DNA of 64,000 nt from Calidifontibacillus oryziterrae. GTDB lineage: Bacteria > Bacillota > Bacilli > Bacillales > Bacillaceae_J. A program made the position numbers and the translations under genes. The notes below the pieces were generated by a model. That model searched no databases. It was not told the DNA's origin and saw only the letters and a list, made by a program, of their open reading frames with translations. The DNA lies in the NCBI RefSeq assembly GCF_000331575.1, contig NZ_KB223527.1, forward strand, positions 1,461,842 through 1,525,841, written 5' to 3'. How positions within the stretch are numbered: position 1 is the stretch's first letter; every line of letters starts with the position of its first letter. Shown here one piece after another: positions 25,651 to 35,230 of the stretch.

Positions 25651-27228
25651 TCAATTTTGCTGTTGTAATTTGCTGAAATAGCGGCCAATTACTGGCAGCG
25701 ATTGTAACTCTTCTTTTTTTAGACCTTTCCCTACTATTACTAGGGCTGCATAAATGATACCGCCAATTGGTATCATAACCACGATATACACTAATGACTG
25801 AAGCCTTGACCAATCAGTCTCGACAAAATATAGTAATGGCGAAAAAACCACAAATCCCATTATAATACTTGCTCCAATAAATACAAGCGTTTCTTTTCGC
25901 CAAATGCTGTAAGCTGTTGTTTTAAAAATAAACCAAACGTTCACAAACATCAGTATTACGTAAATTAAAAGTGTGGAGTAGGCTGCTCCTATAATACCTG
26001 ATTGGGAAACAAACAGGATATTGAATAACCCTTTCAGCAACGCACCTGCGACAATAATCCATGCTGCAAGCTTTACACGATTAATCCCTTGTAATATCCC
26101 CGTTGTTAAGACCGTTAATGATGTGAATACAGAACTAAAATTGATGATAGCTAACACATCACTACCTTGAAAATCCATGAATAATCCCTTATTAATAGGT
26201 AATGTTAGTACGAGTAAGCCCATCGCTGCAGGCCATGAAACTAAATGTGCGAGCTTTAAAGAACGTTCTATATATGTATTCGTTTCTTTCATATCGTTTT
26301 TGGCAATAGTTTTTGTAATCATCGGGATTAACGGCAAAATGACAGCACTCGAAAATACTGTTGCAATTTGCACAGTTGATAGACCGCGTCTGTAAATACC
26401 GACTTGCTCTTGAATATCACCATCTGATTGTATGCCTGAAAAAACAAGCCCGTGAGGAATCGTAACGGAATCAATCATATTTAGCAACGCCATCGTTAGT
26501 GACCCGACTGCAATCGGAATCGATAGTGTTAAAATCTTCGGTGCCCACTGCCTAAATATATTCAAAGAAAAAAGTTTCATTCCTTGTGGCCGCGACTTAA
26601 ATTTTACAAAGCGTGTACGAAGATAAACAAGCGATAAAAGTGCTCCGATTGAGGAACCAACCATTACACCACCTGCAACTTTTTCGCTTGACGCCCCTTG
26701 ATTCACAAGGTAAAGCGCGATCGCGATAATAAGACCGACACGAACAAGTTGCTCAATGACTTGTGATGCGGCCGTTGGTTTCATATCTTCAAATCCCTGG
26801 AAAAAACCGCGATATACAGCCATGTATGGTGCGATTAGTAACGTTATTGAAACAATCATAACAGCTGGTTTCGTAAATTCCCCACCTAAAGCTATGGAAA
26901 TTTGATTTAAAAAAATCATCACGATCGAAAAGCTTATGATTCCGAATAAAATTGCTAGCGCACTGGCGGAATGAAAAATTTCTGCAATTTCGTTATCACG
27001 ATTTGCTTCCTTCGCTTCCGAAATTAATTTTGAAATTGCTAGCGGTATTCCCGCTACAGATAGTATTAGTACTACCATATAAACTGGGTATACGAGAGCA
27101 TATATTCCAAGTACCTTGTTCCCCGCAATATTTTGCAAAGGAATTTGGTAGATGCTTCCTAGAATTTTGGAAATCAGCGTTGCGATTGTAATGATAACTG
27201 TTCCTTTTATAAATGAAGATTGACTCAT
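25651..27228 (-). CDS. Polysaccharide/lipid-II flippase of the MATE-like (SpoVB/MurJ) superfamily
   Basis: 525 residues from ATG 27228 (SD CAGGAG), with 14 predicted membrane helices: FIKGTVIITIATLISKILGS, YPVYMVVLILSVAGIPLAIS, AVYRGFFQGFEDMKPTAASQVIEQLVRV and others. The GFFQG motif and helix pattern fit the YtgP/SpoVB branch. Such proteins flip lipid-linked glycan precursors across the membrane. Between tagA and tagO it is most simply the flippase for the wall polymer made here, though a lipid-II role cannot be excluded. An alternative start at 27258 lacks an SD. Confidence 0.88.
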   Translation of the reverse strand: MSQSSFIKGTVIITIATLISKILGSIYQIPLQNIAGNKVLGIYALVYPVYMVVLILSVAGIPLAISKLISEAKEANRDNEIAEIFHSASALAILFGIISFSIVMIFLNQISIALGGEFTKPAVMIVSITLLIAPYMAVYRGFFQGFEDMKPTAASQVIEQLVRVGLIIAIALYLVNQGASSEKVAGGVMVGSSIGALLSLVYLRTRFVKFKSRPQGMKLFSLNIFRQWAPKILTLSIPIAVGSLTMALLNMIDSVTIPHGLVFSGIQSDGDIQEQVGIYRRGLSTVQIATVFSSAVILPLIPMITKTIAKNDMKETNTYIERSLKLAHLVSWPAAMGLLVLTLPINKGLFMDFQGSDVLAIINFSSVFTSLTVLTTGILQGINRVKLAAWIIVAGALLKGLFNILFVSQSGIIGAAYSTLLIYVILMFVNVWFIFKTTAYSIWRKETLVFIGASIIMGFVVFSPLLYFVETDWSRLQSLVYIVVMIPIGGIIYAALVIVGKGLKKEELQSLPVIGRYFSKLQQQN

Positions 27229-27452
27229 AATCGAGTTAGCTCCTGACTTTGGTTTCATTGGGTAAATTTTGATTAAAAATTTAAGACTCTCTGAGCGATT
27301 AATTAAACGTTTGTTTAACTAGGCCAATTCGAATATTTAATTGTTTCTTAGATGTTTTTTAATTTTTTTTTTGATAGTTGCCATCCACTTTGCTTGTTAA
27401 ATGGTTGCTAGCAGTTTATTATACTTTTCTAAAATTTTTACAATTAACATTA

Positions 27453-28196
27453 TTAATTTTTGCCGTTACCAGTTATTTTTTGCTCATATACTTTAAGAGC
27501 AAAATGAGGCAATGCCAGCATCCGCCGCCACCTTGAAGGTTGCTTTAACAAACGGTATAACCATTCTAAATTCAGCTTTTGCCAAAACGCCGGTGCCCGT
27601 TTCACTGTACCAGCAAGAACATCAAAGCTGCCGCCAACGCCAATAAATACACCTTTTTCCACTGTGTCAATATTCTCCGCTATCCACTTTTCCTGACGAG
27701 GTACACCTAAAGCGACTAAAATAAGATCCGGTTGTTTTTCGAGGATTTCATTTATCATCGCTTGGTCCTCCCACTGAAAAAAACCATTATGATAACCAAC
27801 AAGATCAATTTGTGGGAATTCTATTTTTATTGTTTGAACGGCCTTTTGAATCGTTTCTTCTGTAGCGCCTAGCATATAGAGCTTTAATTTTTTTTCGTTC
27901 ACGACAGTTAAAAGATTTCGCATAAGATCATAACCAGCAACCCGCTCTGGCAATGGGTTCCCTAGAATTTGTGCTGCCTTCACAACACCAATACCATCTG
28001 CTGTAACATAATTTGCTTTGTCTATGTATTGTTTGTACGTTGAATCCTGAAGAACTTTCATGACAATCTCAGGATTTGCTGTTACAATAAACGTCTTTTG
28101 ATGGTTCAATAAGCGTTGCTCAATTCTCGCAACCATATCTTTCATATTTGTATCAATAAAACTCACGCCTAATATAGAGACGAATTTATCAGCCAT
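27453..28196 (-). CDS. tagA: TagA, N-acetylmannosaminyltransferase (WecG/TagA/CpsF family)
   Basis: About 247 residues. VTANPEIVMKVL, YVTADGIGVVKAAQILG, PERVAGYDLM, GVPRQEKWIAENI and GVGGSFDVLAGTVKRAP are family motifs; the catalytic Asp lies in TADG. It adds ManNAc to GlcNAc-PP-undecaprenol, the second step after TagO. ManNAc is also the residue usually pyruvylated by CsaB, encoded downstream. ATG 28196 is preferred to a GTG four codons upstream that overlaps the weak SD. Confidence 0.92.
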   Translation of the reverse strand: MADKFVSILGVSFIDTNMKDMVARIEQRLLNHQKTFIVTANPEIVMKVLQDSTYKQYIDKANYVTADGIGVVKAAQILGNPLPERVAGYDLMRNLLTVVNEKKLKLYMLGATEETIQKAVQTIKIEFPQIDLVGYHNGFFQWEDQAMINEILEKQPDLILVALGVPRQEKWIAENIDTVEKGVFIGVGGSFDVLAGTVKRAPAFWQKLNLEWLYRLLKQPSRWRRMLALPHFALKVYEQKITGNGKN

Positions 28197-28688
28197 TTGT
28201 TTCACCAACTTTTTGAATTATATAGAATTTTATATTTGATTTGCGATATTGGACGTTTTTCATCTATAACTGTGTTATGCAAGTTCACCATATATTAGTG
28301 AAACACTTAATTCGTTAATGATTTACTAAACTTTTAGTTAAGTTTGATGAAAAATAAAAAAAATCAATCATTATTCAACTAATCACTACATCAGACTATA
28401 TCAAATTAAGTTAAAAAAGGGAATGGAATAAAAAAACGATCGATTTTCTTGCAGAAATCTTGAATCCTCATTATAAATTTAAACTTATTAGCGGGATACG
28501 ACCATTTATTAACCTCAGCCTGAATTTTATTGTCCTGCTAGGCTAACTTTTTGTCCGACTAGACCATTTTATTAGCCGACTACCATTATTTGGATATTTG
28601 GCGATTTCTAGACTACTTGACTTAATCTTAGCTCATGCACCACTTAAACGTATAAAAATCCCATAATTGTTTGTCCAAAATTGTTCCA
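28197..28688. other. Intergenic region upstream of tagA
   Basis: A/T-rich. It contains loosely repeated words (GACCATTTATTA and GACCATTTTATTA near 28510-28575) but no gene. The tagA promoter should lie here; none was confidently identified. Confidence 0.4.
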
Positions 28689-28748
28689 AGTGCCAGGGTG
28701 GTGTCCATAGAGGGTGCCATAGAGGTGTCCATAGAGGTTCCTGACCCC
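28689..28748. repeat. REP-like element, copy 1
   Basis: Reads GTGCCAGGGTGGTGTCCATA, two intermediate TCCATAGAGG-type units, then GGTTCCTGACCCC. The ends GGTGCCAGG and CCTGACCCC can pair imperfectly. Same family as 36957, 42580, 57619 and 59737. Confidence 0.75.
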
Positions 28749-28805
28749 AACATATTTTGGTAACTAAGCAAATAACTACCATACGGAGGTTGGTGGCTAG
28801 TTAAT

Positions 28806-28836
28806 GAAAGAATCCCACCGCGTGGGTGGGACTCTA
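28806..28836 (-). terminator. Terminator of the SLH phosphodiester glycosidase gene
   Basis: AGAATCCCACC (28809-28819) / GGTGGGACTCT (28825-28835) lies immediately after the stop codon, with TTTC following on minus. Confidence 0.75.
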
Positions 28837-31698
28837 TTATTTGTTTTGCAATTTTATGACGCGCTCCATGAAGGATGAGAATTCGGCACGTGTTGTTGGT
28901 TTTGATGGCCTGTATGTGCCGTCCTCAAAGCCGCCAGTAATTCCGTTTGCAGCAAGTGCGTTGATTGCCGCGCTTGCCCAATGGCTAGTGCTAACATCAG
29001 CAAAGGTTTTATCTGTTTTGCCTGATAAGTTGTAAGCCTTCACTAATACGGCTGCCATTTCTGCACGGGAAAGTGGTGCATCTGGTGCAAACTCTGTTGC
29101 TGTTCGGCCGTTAATTAATCCTTTTTCAGAGACTGCTTTTATAGCATTATATGCGTAATGATTAGCTTTTACATCGGTAAATTTCAGCGGATTGTCTGAC
29201 TCAGTCAGGTTAAACTCACGCGCAATCATCGCAGCCGCCATTGCTCTCGTAATTTCTCCACTTGGTCTAAACGTTCCATCTTCAAAGCCGCGAATCGTAT
29301 TTCTACTACTTAAGAAACCGATTGATTTATATGCCCAATGGTTGCTTGGAACATCCTTGAATGATACAACTACAGGTGGCTGAGGTTCTGGTTGAACCGG
29401 CACCGTTGGATCAGTCGGCTGAGTTGGATCCACTGGTTGCGTTGGCTGCGTGACAGCTCCACTATCACTGTGATTACTTACATAAGCTGCAATTAATCGA
29501 TCAATATAAATTTCGCCTTTATTTTGTTTTTCCTTTACGGCTTCTGCTACATATATACGATCAAATTTCACTGGTGCTAGGAGATTAGCTGGCATTTGTG
29601 CACGGACATATTTCCAGCCCTGCCACGTCAAACCGCCTTCTTCAGTAAAGTTAATGGTATGCTTTTTACCTGTACCATCTATAACGCTAGCACGTAGCCA
29701 ATGTTCTGCTCCATCACCGTAAACCCAAACACCTAACTCCTTTGGATTCCCTTGAAGCTGAATTGGTGTTTTTGCTGCAACATAGGCTGCTTTAATACCT
29801 TCTTCACTAGTTGTAAAATCATATGATAATTTTATTGAAGTTTTACCATCTTTTACTGGTTCACCATTCTCTGAAAGCCGAACTGATGCAGAAGCCTTCG
29901 CCTGATCGGCAGACCAGTTTGCAATACTTTCAAATCCATCAATTAAAACTGGATCCGCGCCAACTTTGACTGGAATTTTTGCCGTAATATTTCCGTATGA
30001 AGCTACAATGTTACCAGCAGCTTTTTCACTTCCTGCAGTAAACATGCCGTCAGCGGAAATCTCACCAATTCCACCTTCAACGGACCATTTGATTAATGAG
30101 CGATCATACAGTAGAGCTTCGCCACTGTTATTAAGAGCATTAGCAGTTAACTGGATAGCTTCATCAACCCCAATGACAACTGACTTCGGTAGAATTTCAA
30201 TTTTATCAAACGAATCAACTACCGTTATCGGAAGCTCACCATAGGCGTCATCATATTTCGCAATAACTTTCCCTGAACCGGCCCGTTCCGCGGTAAAAGT
30301 CATGTCGTCAACATCACCAATGCCACCATCTACTGACAATCTAATGTCATCAACGTCTATCGAAACCGGATTCATATATTTATCAATCGCATATTTAAAT
30401 GTTAACGGAACTTCTGTACCTTTTAAAATTTTCCCGTCAGGCTTTGTAAGCTTTAATGTTTTCGGCTCACTTGTTGGTGCCGTACTTATCACTTGAAAAA
30501 TAGTTGATACCTTTCTTTCCGTACCACCTGATGGATTGTTGACAAGCGTTGGCTTCTGACCACCTAATTGACGAACAACCATCGCTGTTGAGCCACCGCC
30601 ATCAAGATTAATAGCATGATAGGCTCCTAACGAAATTAAATAATTTGCTAAATCACGCAAATTCGCACCGCTACTAACACCATTTTGTCTACCATCCACA
30701 GTGATTAAAAAGATTTCATCACCTGCTTTATTTGTAGCAATTGCTGTACGCGGATGACGGTCCTTCGCAAAAGATTGTGACTCATCCATCGAGATGGATA
30801 CTTGGCCATTTTTCACTAACAACGGGCCTGTACCGATTATATATTTTGCATCCTGCCAAACATCACCTAAGTTAAACTGAATAGTAGCAGAATCACCCTC
30901 GTTAATATTTTGAAGTTTTTCTGCCCACTCTTCACCATGAGCAGAAATTACAAATCCATTGGCTGGAATAGTAGCATTCCCACCTTCTCCAAATCTAGTA
31001 ATCTTCGAAACTATACCAGTCATGGATTGTCCAATCGTAAGATTTTGCGGAGAAGGAGTAACATCAGAAATCACAATTTCTGTACCCCATTCATTTGTTC
31101 CAGTAGTCTGTTTTGGTCTCGTATAAAAAACGACCGCACCATCCTCACGCGTTGTATTTATCTTTGTTAGTTTTTGTGAAAAATCACCAACGGAAACATC
31201 AAAGTTCAATTCATATTGTTCAATAATAGCTTTGCCGTTACTGTTCAAGCCGAACGCAATTGGGGCATTTGTTGGACTTTTTTTCGTTAACCCAAAGACA
31301 CCCAAATTAATCAACTGGTTGTCTTTAGCGATTAAATTTACCGGATACTTCCCATTCGTATCAAAAAATCCACCATTTGTTGCACCAATCACAAAATTGC
31401 CTTCACGATGATTTTGTGCGGCATGTTGTGAAACAGTAGCGGTTGCATTTAATGGATATGGAATACCTACATCTAAAAATGTAAACGGATCATTTAAATC
31501 TACATTCAGTATATTAACCTCTTGTTTTGTAGTGCTGCCATTGAATGTTTGTTCAACATAGGTTACTCCAGGTGAAAGCTGAGTGCTTGTCTCATCCACT
31601 TTCTTCCCAAACACAGAAGCACTCGCTAGCGTTGCACCAGCAAAGCTTTGAAAAACTAATAAAAATGACAGTATGACAGCCAATCTAGTTCGTTTCAT
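28837..31698 (-). CDS. Secreted SLH-anchored phosphodiester glycosidase (NAGPA domain)
   Basis: 953 residues: signal peptide (about 1-27), NAGPA/DUF2233 domain (about 60-405, with GATNGGFFDTNGKYP, TAIATNKAGDEIFLITVDGR and HAINLDGGGSTAMVV), two Ig-like or cadherin-like regions, a carbohydrate-binding-like beta region (about 600-755), a Pro/Thr/Gln linker, and three C-terminal SLH repeats (about 775-953). NAGPA enzymes hydrolyse sugar phosphodiesters, so wall polymers or teichoic acid are plausible substrates; this is inference. The SLH repeats should bind the pyruvylated polymer made by the adjacent cluster. ATG 31698 follows GGGAGAGG. Confidence 0.92.
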   Translation of the reverse strand: MKRTRLAVILSFLLVFQSFAGATLASASVFGKKVDETSTQLSPGVTYVEQTFNGSTTKQEVNILNVDLNDPFTFLDVGIPYPLNATATVSQHAAQNHREGNFVIGATNGGFFDTNGKYPVNLIAKDNQLINLGVFGLTKKSPTNAPIAFGLNSNGKAIIEQYELNFDVSVGDFSQKLTKINTTREDGAVVFYTRPKQTTGTNEWGTEIVISDVTPSPQNLTIGQSMTGIVSKITRFGEGGNATIPANGFVISAHGEEWAEKLQNINEGDSATIQFNLGDVWQDAKYIIGTGPLLVKNGQVSISMDESQSFAKDRHPRTAIATNKAGDEIFLITVDGRQNGVSSGANLRDLANYLISLGAYHAINLDGGGSTAMVVRQLGGQKPTLVNNPSGGTERKVSTIFQVISTAPTSEPKTLKLTKPDGKILKGTEVPLTFKYAIDKYMNPVSIDVDDIRLSVDGGIGDVDDMTFTAERAGSGKVIAKYDDAYGELPITVVDSFDKIEILPKSVVIGVDEAIQLTANALNNSGEALLYDRSLIKWSVEGGIGEISADGMFTAGSEKAAGNIVASYGNITAKIPVKVGADPVLIDGFESIANWSADQAKASASVRLSENGEPVKDGKTSIKLSYDFTTSEEGIKAAYVAAKTPIQLQGNPKELGVWVYGDGAEHWLRASVIDGTGKKHTINFTEEGGLTWQGWKYVRAQMPANLLAPVKFDRIYVAEAVKEKQNKGEIYIDRLIAAYVSNHSDSGAVTQPTQPVDPTQPTDPTVPVQPEPQPPVVVSFKDVPSNHWAYKSIGFLSSRNTIRGFEDGTFRPSGEITRAMAAAMIAREFNLTESDNPLKFTDVKANHYAYNAIKAVSEKGLINGRTATEFAPDAPLSRAEMAAVLVKAYNLSGKTDKTFADVSTSHWASAAINALAANGITGGFEDGTYRPSKPTTRAEFSSFMERVIKLQNK

Positions 31699-32096
31699 TT
31701 TACCTCTCCCTTTACCTACTGTGCTTTTTTATCTCTATCTTATATTGTCGTATTTGGCTATGAAATAGTTTCATTTTTTTTCAGTCTAGCAAAATATTAT
31801 TTTGTTGTTTTTGTAAAAACTCTACCCTTAATTTACTGTGGATAACTGTTATTTCATTCAATTTCGAGCTAAATATTTACATGGTTGTCTATTAAAGGTG
31901 GATGTTGAACATTAAACCACAACAGAGCCTTTGTAAAAAAAGCCTCATTTTTTCAGTCTGGCGATTTTGCGAGTGTAAGACTTTGGGTTGTGAAACTTTC
32001 ATATCCGTTCCTTTTATTATTTTAACATAATAGTATAAATCAAGTATAATATTTAACTGTCAAGCGCTAATCAGCCGTTCGCAGTTCATAATTCTG
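31699..32096. other. Intergenic region upstream of the SLH glycosidase gene
   Basis: A/T-rich. The phrase CATTTTTT(TT)CAGTCTAGC (31772) recurs as CATTTTTTCAGTCTGGC (31946). No gene seen. Confidence 0.4.
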
Positions 32097-32182
32097 CCAC
32101 GTTAGTATTTCATATAGTAGTGGGTCATTTTTTTTACAAGTAATTAACTACTATTTCTTAAATTTACCACGTTAATATTTCA
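32097..32182. repeat. Duplicated 3' end of ydcF, 70-bp step
   Basis: CCACGTTAGTATTTCA at 32097 and CCACGTTAATATTTCA at 32167, the latter across the ydcF stop codon (32172-32174). The stop triplet is kept in the copy. Confidence 0.65.
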
Positions 32183-32771
32183 ACCAATAAACTAGCAGTT
32201 TTGCCCATTCGGTCAAAACAATTTGCTGTTTCTCAGAATCCTTCCACCATTCTTTAAGACTATCAATCCGCTCGTCCGGTGCAGTTGCATACGTCAAACG
32301 AACCCCAGACCCTTTAAAAACATTATCGAAAATAAACTGACTTCGTTTCGTATGCCATTCTGTCGTTACTACAACCGCTGAAGTCCAGTTATTTTCTATC
32401 ATCATTGCTTTTGAATAAAAAGCATTTTCATATGTACTGCGTGAATCGGTTTCTTTTACAATATCCTCTTTTGGAACATTTAGATCAAGTGCCAAAGCTA
32501 CCATTTCATCAACAGCTTTTGTACGCCATGATAAATCGGTTCCATCTGAAAAAATCAGCTTGTCACCATGACCTTGATTGTAAAGCTCGACCGCTTTTTT
32601 CGTACGTTCTCCAGTTATTTCCCCACCGAGAACGATTATTACATCGCTTTTTTTCGCAGTTTCCTCCGCAACTAAAAAATCCGCCACTGCTTGCAGCAAC
32701 GGATTTTTCCCAATAAAACCGATAACAATCAAAACGAATACAATCCCAAAGAACAGCTTGAGCTTTCTCAT
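32172..32771 (-). CDS. YdcF family (DUF218) protein
   Basis: 199 residues. One N-terminal membrane helix or uncleaved signal (LFFGIVFVLIVIGFIG), then the DUF218 alpha/beta domain: SDVIIVLGGEITGERTKKAVELY, DSRSTYENAFYSKAMM and VVVTTEWHTKRSQFIF. The family includes SanA and ElyC, which affect envelope integrity; a carrier-lipid or envelope-precursor role has been proposed. Its ATG overlaps the stop of the upstream 50-residue gene by one base (TAATG), so the two are translationally coupled. Confidence 0.88.
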   Translation of the reverse strand: MRKLKLFFGIVFVLIVIGFIGKNPLLQAVADFLVAEETAKKSDVIIVLGGEITGERTKKAVELYNQGHGDKLIFSDGTDLSWRTKAVDEMVALALDLNVPKEDIVKETDSRSTYENAFYSKAMMIENNWTSAVVVTTEWHTKRSQFIFDNVFKGSGVRLTYATAPDERIDSLKEWWKDSEKQQIVLTEWAKLLVYWLKY

Positions 32772-32923
32772 TACTTTGCCCTTATCGATTTCATTTGGGA
32801 AATCATTTCTTGAACCATTTCTTTAGGATTATTAATAATTGATTTTTCACCTTTTTGATAAGCAGATTGAAGGATTTCTAACAGCTGCCCTTGATTCAGT
32901 TCACTAACTTTTTGTTCATTCAT
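32771..32923 (-). CDS. 50-residue protein coupled to ydcF
   Basis: ATG 32923 with SD AAAGGAG eight bases upstream; stop TAA at 32771-32773 overlaps the ydcF start. The product (MNEQKVSELNQGQLLEILQS...) is charged, helical, without signal or membrane segment, and ends MVQEMISQMKSIRAK. No family recognised. The good SD and coupled stop/start argue that it is translated. Confidence 0.7.
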   Translation of the reverse strand: MNEQKVSELNQGQLLEILQSAYQKGEKSIINNPKEMVQEMISQMKSIRAK

Positions 32924-33139
32924 ATATAGTACTCCTTTAAATCTTATACTAGTTACCTATAATACTAAGAAACTCGTTGTGAGAACATATCAAATTTTTG
33001 GTAAAAGGTTGCATCATTTGACAGTACTTCATATTATTCGGCAAAATGAAGCGTTTTTTGCCCCTTCATTATAGCATACATATACGTAACAAATTATGAA
33101 GAATTTCCAATAATTTTCAATTATGAATTATGATGATCC

Positions 33140-33319
33140 GGTACACTCATTAATTATTAGTTCCGAACTTAACGACGATTTGAAATATATATCCGTGTTT
33201 CAACAAATTGCAGGTACACTCATTAATTATTAGTTCCGAACTTAACAACCCGGTTCAGGTGGAGGTGACGATAAGAAGTTTACTCGGTACACTCATTAAT
33301 TATCAGTTCCGAACTTAAC
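33140..33319. repeat. Three 34-bp repeats separated by two 39-bp unique spacers (73-bp period)
   Basis: Repeat copies at 33140-33173, 33213-33246 and 33286-33319 differ by one base (third copy). Each begins GGTACACTCATTAATTATTA and contains two small palindromes, TAAT-T-ATTA and AGTTC-C-GAACT. The two 39-bp spacers are unrelated to each other. No cas gene is in the window. The flanking parts of this gap (32924-33139 and 33320-33478) show nothing else. See findings. Confidence 0.85.
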
Positions 33320-33478
33320 AACTCTATTTTTCATGTTGTATACGTATTTTTCTAAACATAAAAGGTATCAAATTGTAGCTGCCCTTTAATTAGGTTAATA
33401 GTATTTGAAAAAAGGATTTTCATTTTCGTATTTTTTTGTATCAATTAACCTCTTTAAAATCTAACTAGAGCTTAAATT

Positions 33479-34705
33479 CTATATGCGGCTAATAGTCTTT
33501 ATTCTTTTTTGATAATCAATCATGATTTTAATTGAGATCGGAATTAGCAATACGGTTAATGCGACAATTCCTCCCCAGCCGAATGAGGTCCACAAAAGAC
33601 CTGTTGCGGTACCACCTGATGCAACACCAATATAGTAGCTTACTAAATATAGACTTGATGCCCCACCTTTATGATGTCTCGCTTGCATATTAACATATGC
33701 GGCTGCCATTGAATGTGTGATAAAAAAGCCAAGACATAGGACACATAACCCAATGACGATCATCGGAATTGAGCTAAATAATGTCATAAGATCGCCAGCA
33801 ATCAAAATCACAACCCCAGAAATAATTAAAGTACGGTGACTAAACGTCTGAACAAGCTTGCCTGCTATTGGCGAACCGACCACGCCAAGTGTGTACGCTA
33901 AGTACATTAGTGAAATCTCCTTCATTGATAATGAAAAAGGTTCAGCCCCTAAATAAAACGGTAAATATGTCCAAACACCTGTAAAAGCCAACTGTAAAGC
34001 AATTCCCATAAAAAAGGCATTCACTAATACGGGATCTTTGAGATGTACTAACATTCCTGTAATGTCCTCTTTAATCTGCAATTGACTCGGCTCAAAATTT
34101 CGCGACTTAGGGAGCCAAAACACAAATATTAATAAGATGAGTAAACTGATGCCACATAACGTCCAAATTGCTATTTGCATGCTTGTGATGTCCGTTAACA
34201 CCCCAATAAGGACTCTTCCACCCATGCCGCCGATTGCGTTACAAGCAATATAAATCGTAATCCCTAGTCCTATGCTCTTATGTTCTATTTCCTCACCAAT
34301 ATAAGCAATGGCAGCCGCGGGTAATCCCGCCATAAAAAATCCTTGCACAGTCCTAATGACTAGGAGCAACCAAAAGCTTTCTACAAATGGAATGAGGAAT
34401 AAAGGAATGACCGATAAAAGCATCGTTACCTTCATCAATGTCGTTCGACCATATCTGTCAGAATAGAAGCCAAAAAACAACAGACCAACAATTAATGCAA
34501 TTACAGCAACTGATAAAGAAAGACTTGCAACTGTTGGAGTAATGTTAAACCTCTCTACAAAATCTGGCATTAAAGGATGGACAAAATATAAATTTGCAAA
34601 AGTTAAGATTGAACCTAAGCCGAGTGCTGCTATGGCTAACCAAAATTGGCGGTCCTTTGGCGTTAGCCGCTCTTGTCTGTTAAAATGTACTGCGTATGCT
34701 TCCAC
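33479..34705 (-). CDS. MFS exporter, probably multidrug
   Basis: 408 residues with 12 predicted membrane helices. Motif A-like segments GFYSDRYGRTTLMK (loop 2-3) and GKLVQTF (loop 8-9) mark the major facilitator superfamily, and the sequence resembles the YnfM/YgaY group of proton-driven exporters. Substrate unknown. GTG start at 34705 close behind GGGGTGGGGG. It is followed at a distance by the 73-bp array and is on the same strand as the RND operon, but the terminator at 34945 separates them. Confidence 0.85.
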   Translation of the reverse strand: MEAYAVHFNRQERLTPKDRQFWLAIAALGLGSILTFANLYFVHPLMPDFVERFNITPTVASLSLSVAVIALIVGLLFFGFYSDRYGRTTLMKVTMLLSVIPLFLIPFVESFWLLLVIRTVQGFFMAGLPAAAIAYIGEEIEHKSIGLGITIYIACNAIGGMGGRVLIGVLTDITSMQIAIWTLCGISLLILLIFVFWLPKSRNFEPSQLQIKEDITGMLVHLKDPVLVNAFFMGIALQLAFTGVWTYLPFYLGAEPFSLSMKEISLMYLAYTLGVVGSPIAGKLVQTFSHRTLIISGVVILIAGDLMTLFSSIPMIVIGLCVLCLGFFITHSMAAAYVNMQARHHKGGASSLYLVSYYIGVASGGTATGLLWTSFGWGGIVALTVLLIPISIKIMIDYQKRIKTISRI

Positions 34706-34944
34706 TTACCCCCACCCCTTGTAAACGACTTTATGATGATTTTTTAAAATAAATTGTCGCACTTGAAACCATTAATTTCAAGAAAAATTGTTTGCCGGGA
34801 TCAATAATGCTAGTTTTTTACATAAAATGTTTAAAATGTTGTAATTGTTAATAAACTAAATACACTATTTTTTATGTTTAATAGCTGGGAGTTTTGAAAA
34901 CTCGGTGAAGTTCTGTCTGATGTAGCATGGCGAGGATGAAATAA

Positions 34945-35015
34945 GAAAAAAGTGTCTGACATCATTGCCATATTTAGTATGCTACTAAACATGATCTACG
35001 AACAATGCCAGACAC
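34945..35015 (-). terminator. Long-stem terminator of the RND operon
   Basis: On minus, GTGTCTGGCATTG pairs with CAATGATGTCAGACAC (three-base bulge) and a nested TTTAGTA/TACTAAA hairpin sits inside; TTTTTTCTTATT follows. About 190 bp after the TolC-like stop. The rest of this gap holds the duplicated tolC end and A/T-rich sequence. Confidence 0.75.
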
Positions 35016-35134
35016 GCTATTTCAAAATTTTCATTACTTTTATCAAATTTCTTAATATCTATTTTGTGTGAATGATGATGACACTTTCAATTTTTCCCCA
35101 CTTTATGCCATTTCGGTTTAAGGAATTTTTATGA

Positions 35135-35230
35135 TTACATGCCGCTTGGACTTGCTACTCTATAAATCTTCACATGATCGAAATATTCGCTTTCGATTTT
35201 TTATAGTTACATGCCGCTTGGACTTGCTAC
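35135..35230. repeat. Duplicated 3' end of the TolC-like gene, 72-bp step
   Basis: A 24-bp identity from 35135 (TTACATGCCGCTTGGACTTG, then CTAC) recurs at 35207, where it forms the last codons and stop of the gene. Sequence between the copies shows weaker similarity to sequence beyond them. Confidence 0.85.

Noticed and set aside
33140..33319. Confident call of a CRISPR locus
   Set aside because: Only three repeats, no leader and no cas genes in the window, and the period matches other non-CRISPR duplications here. It is kept as a repeat and a finding, not a CRISPR feature.
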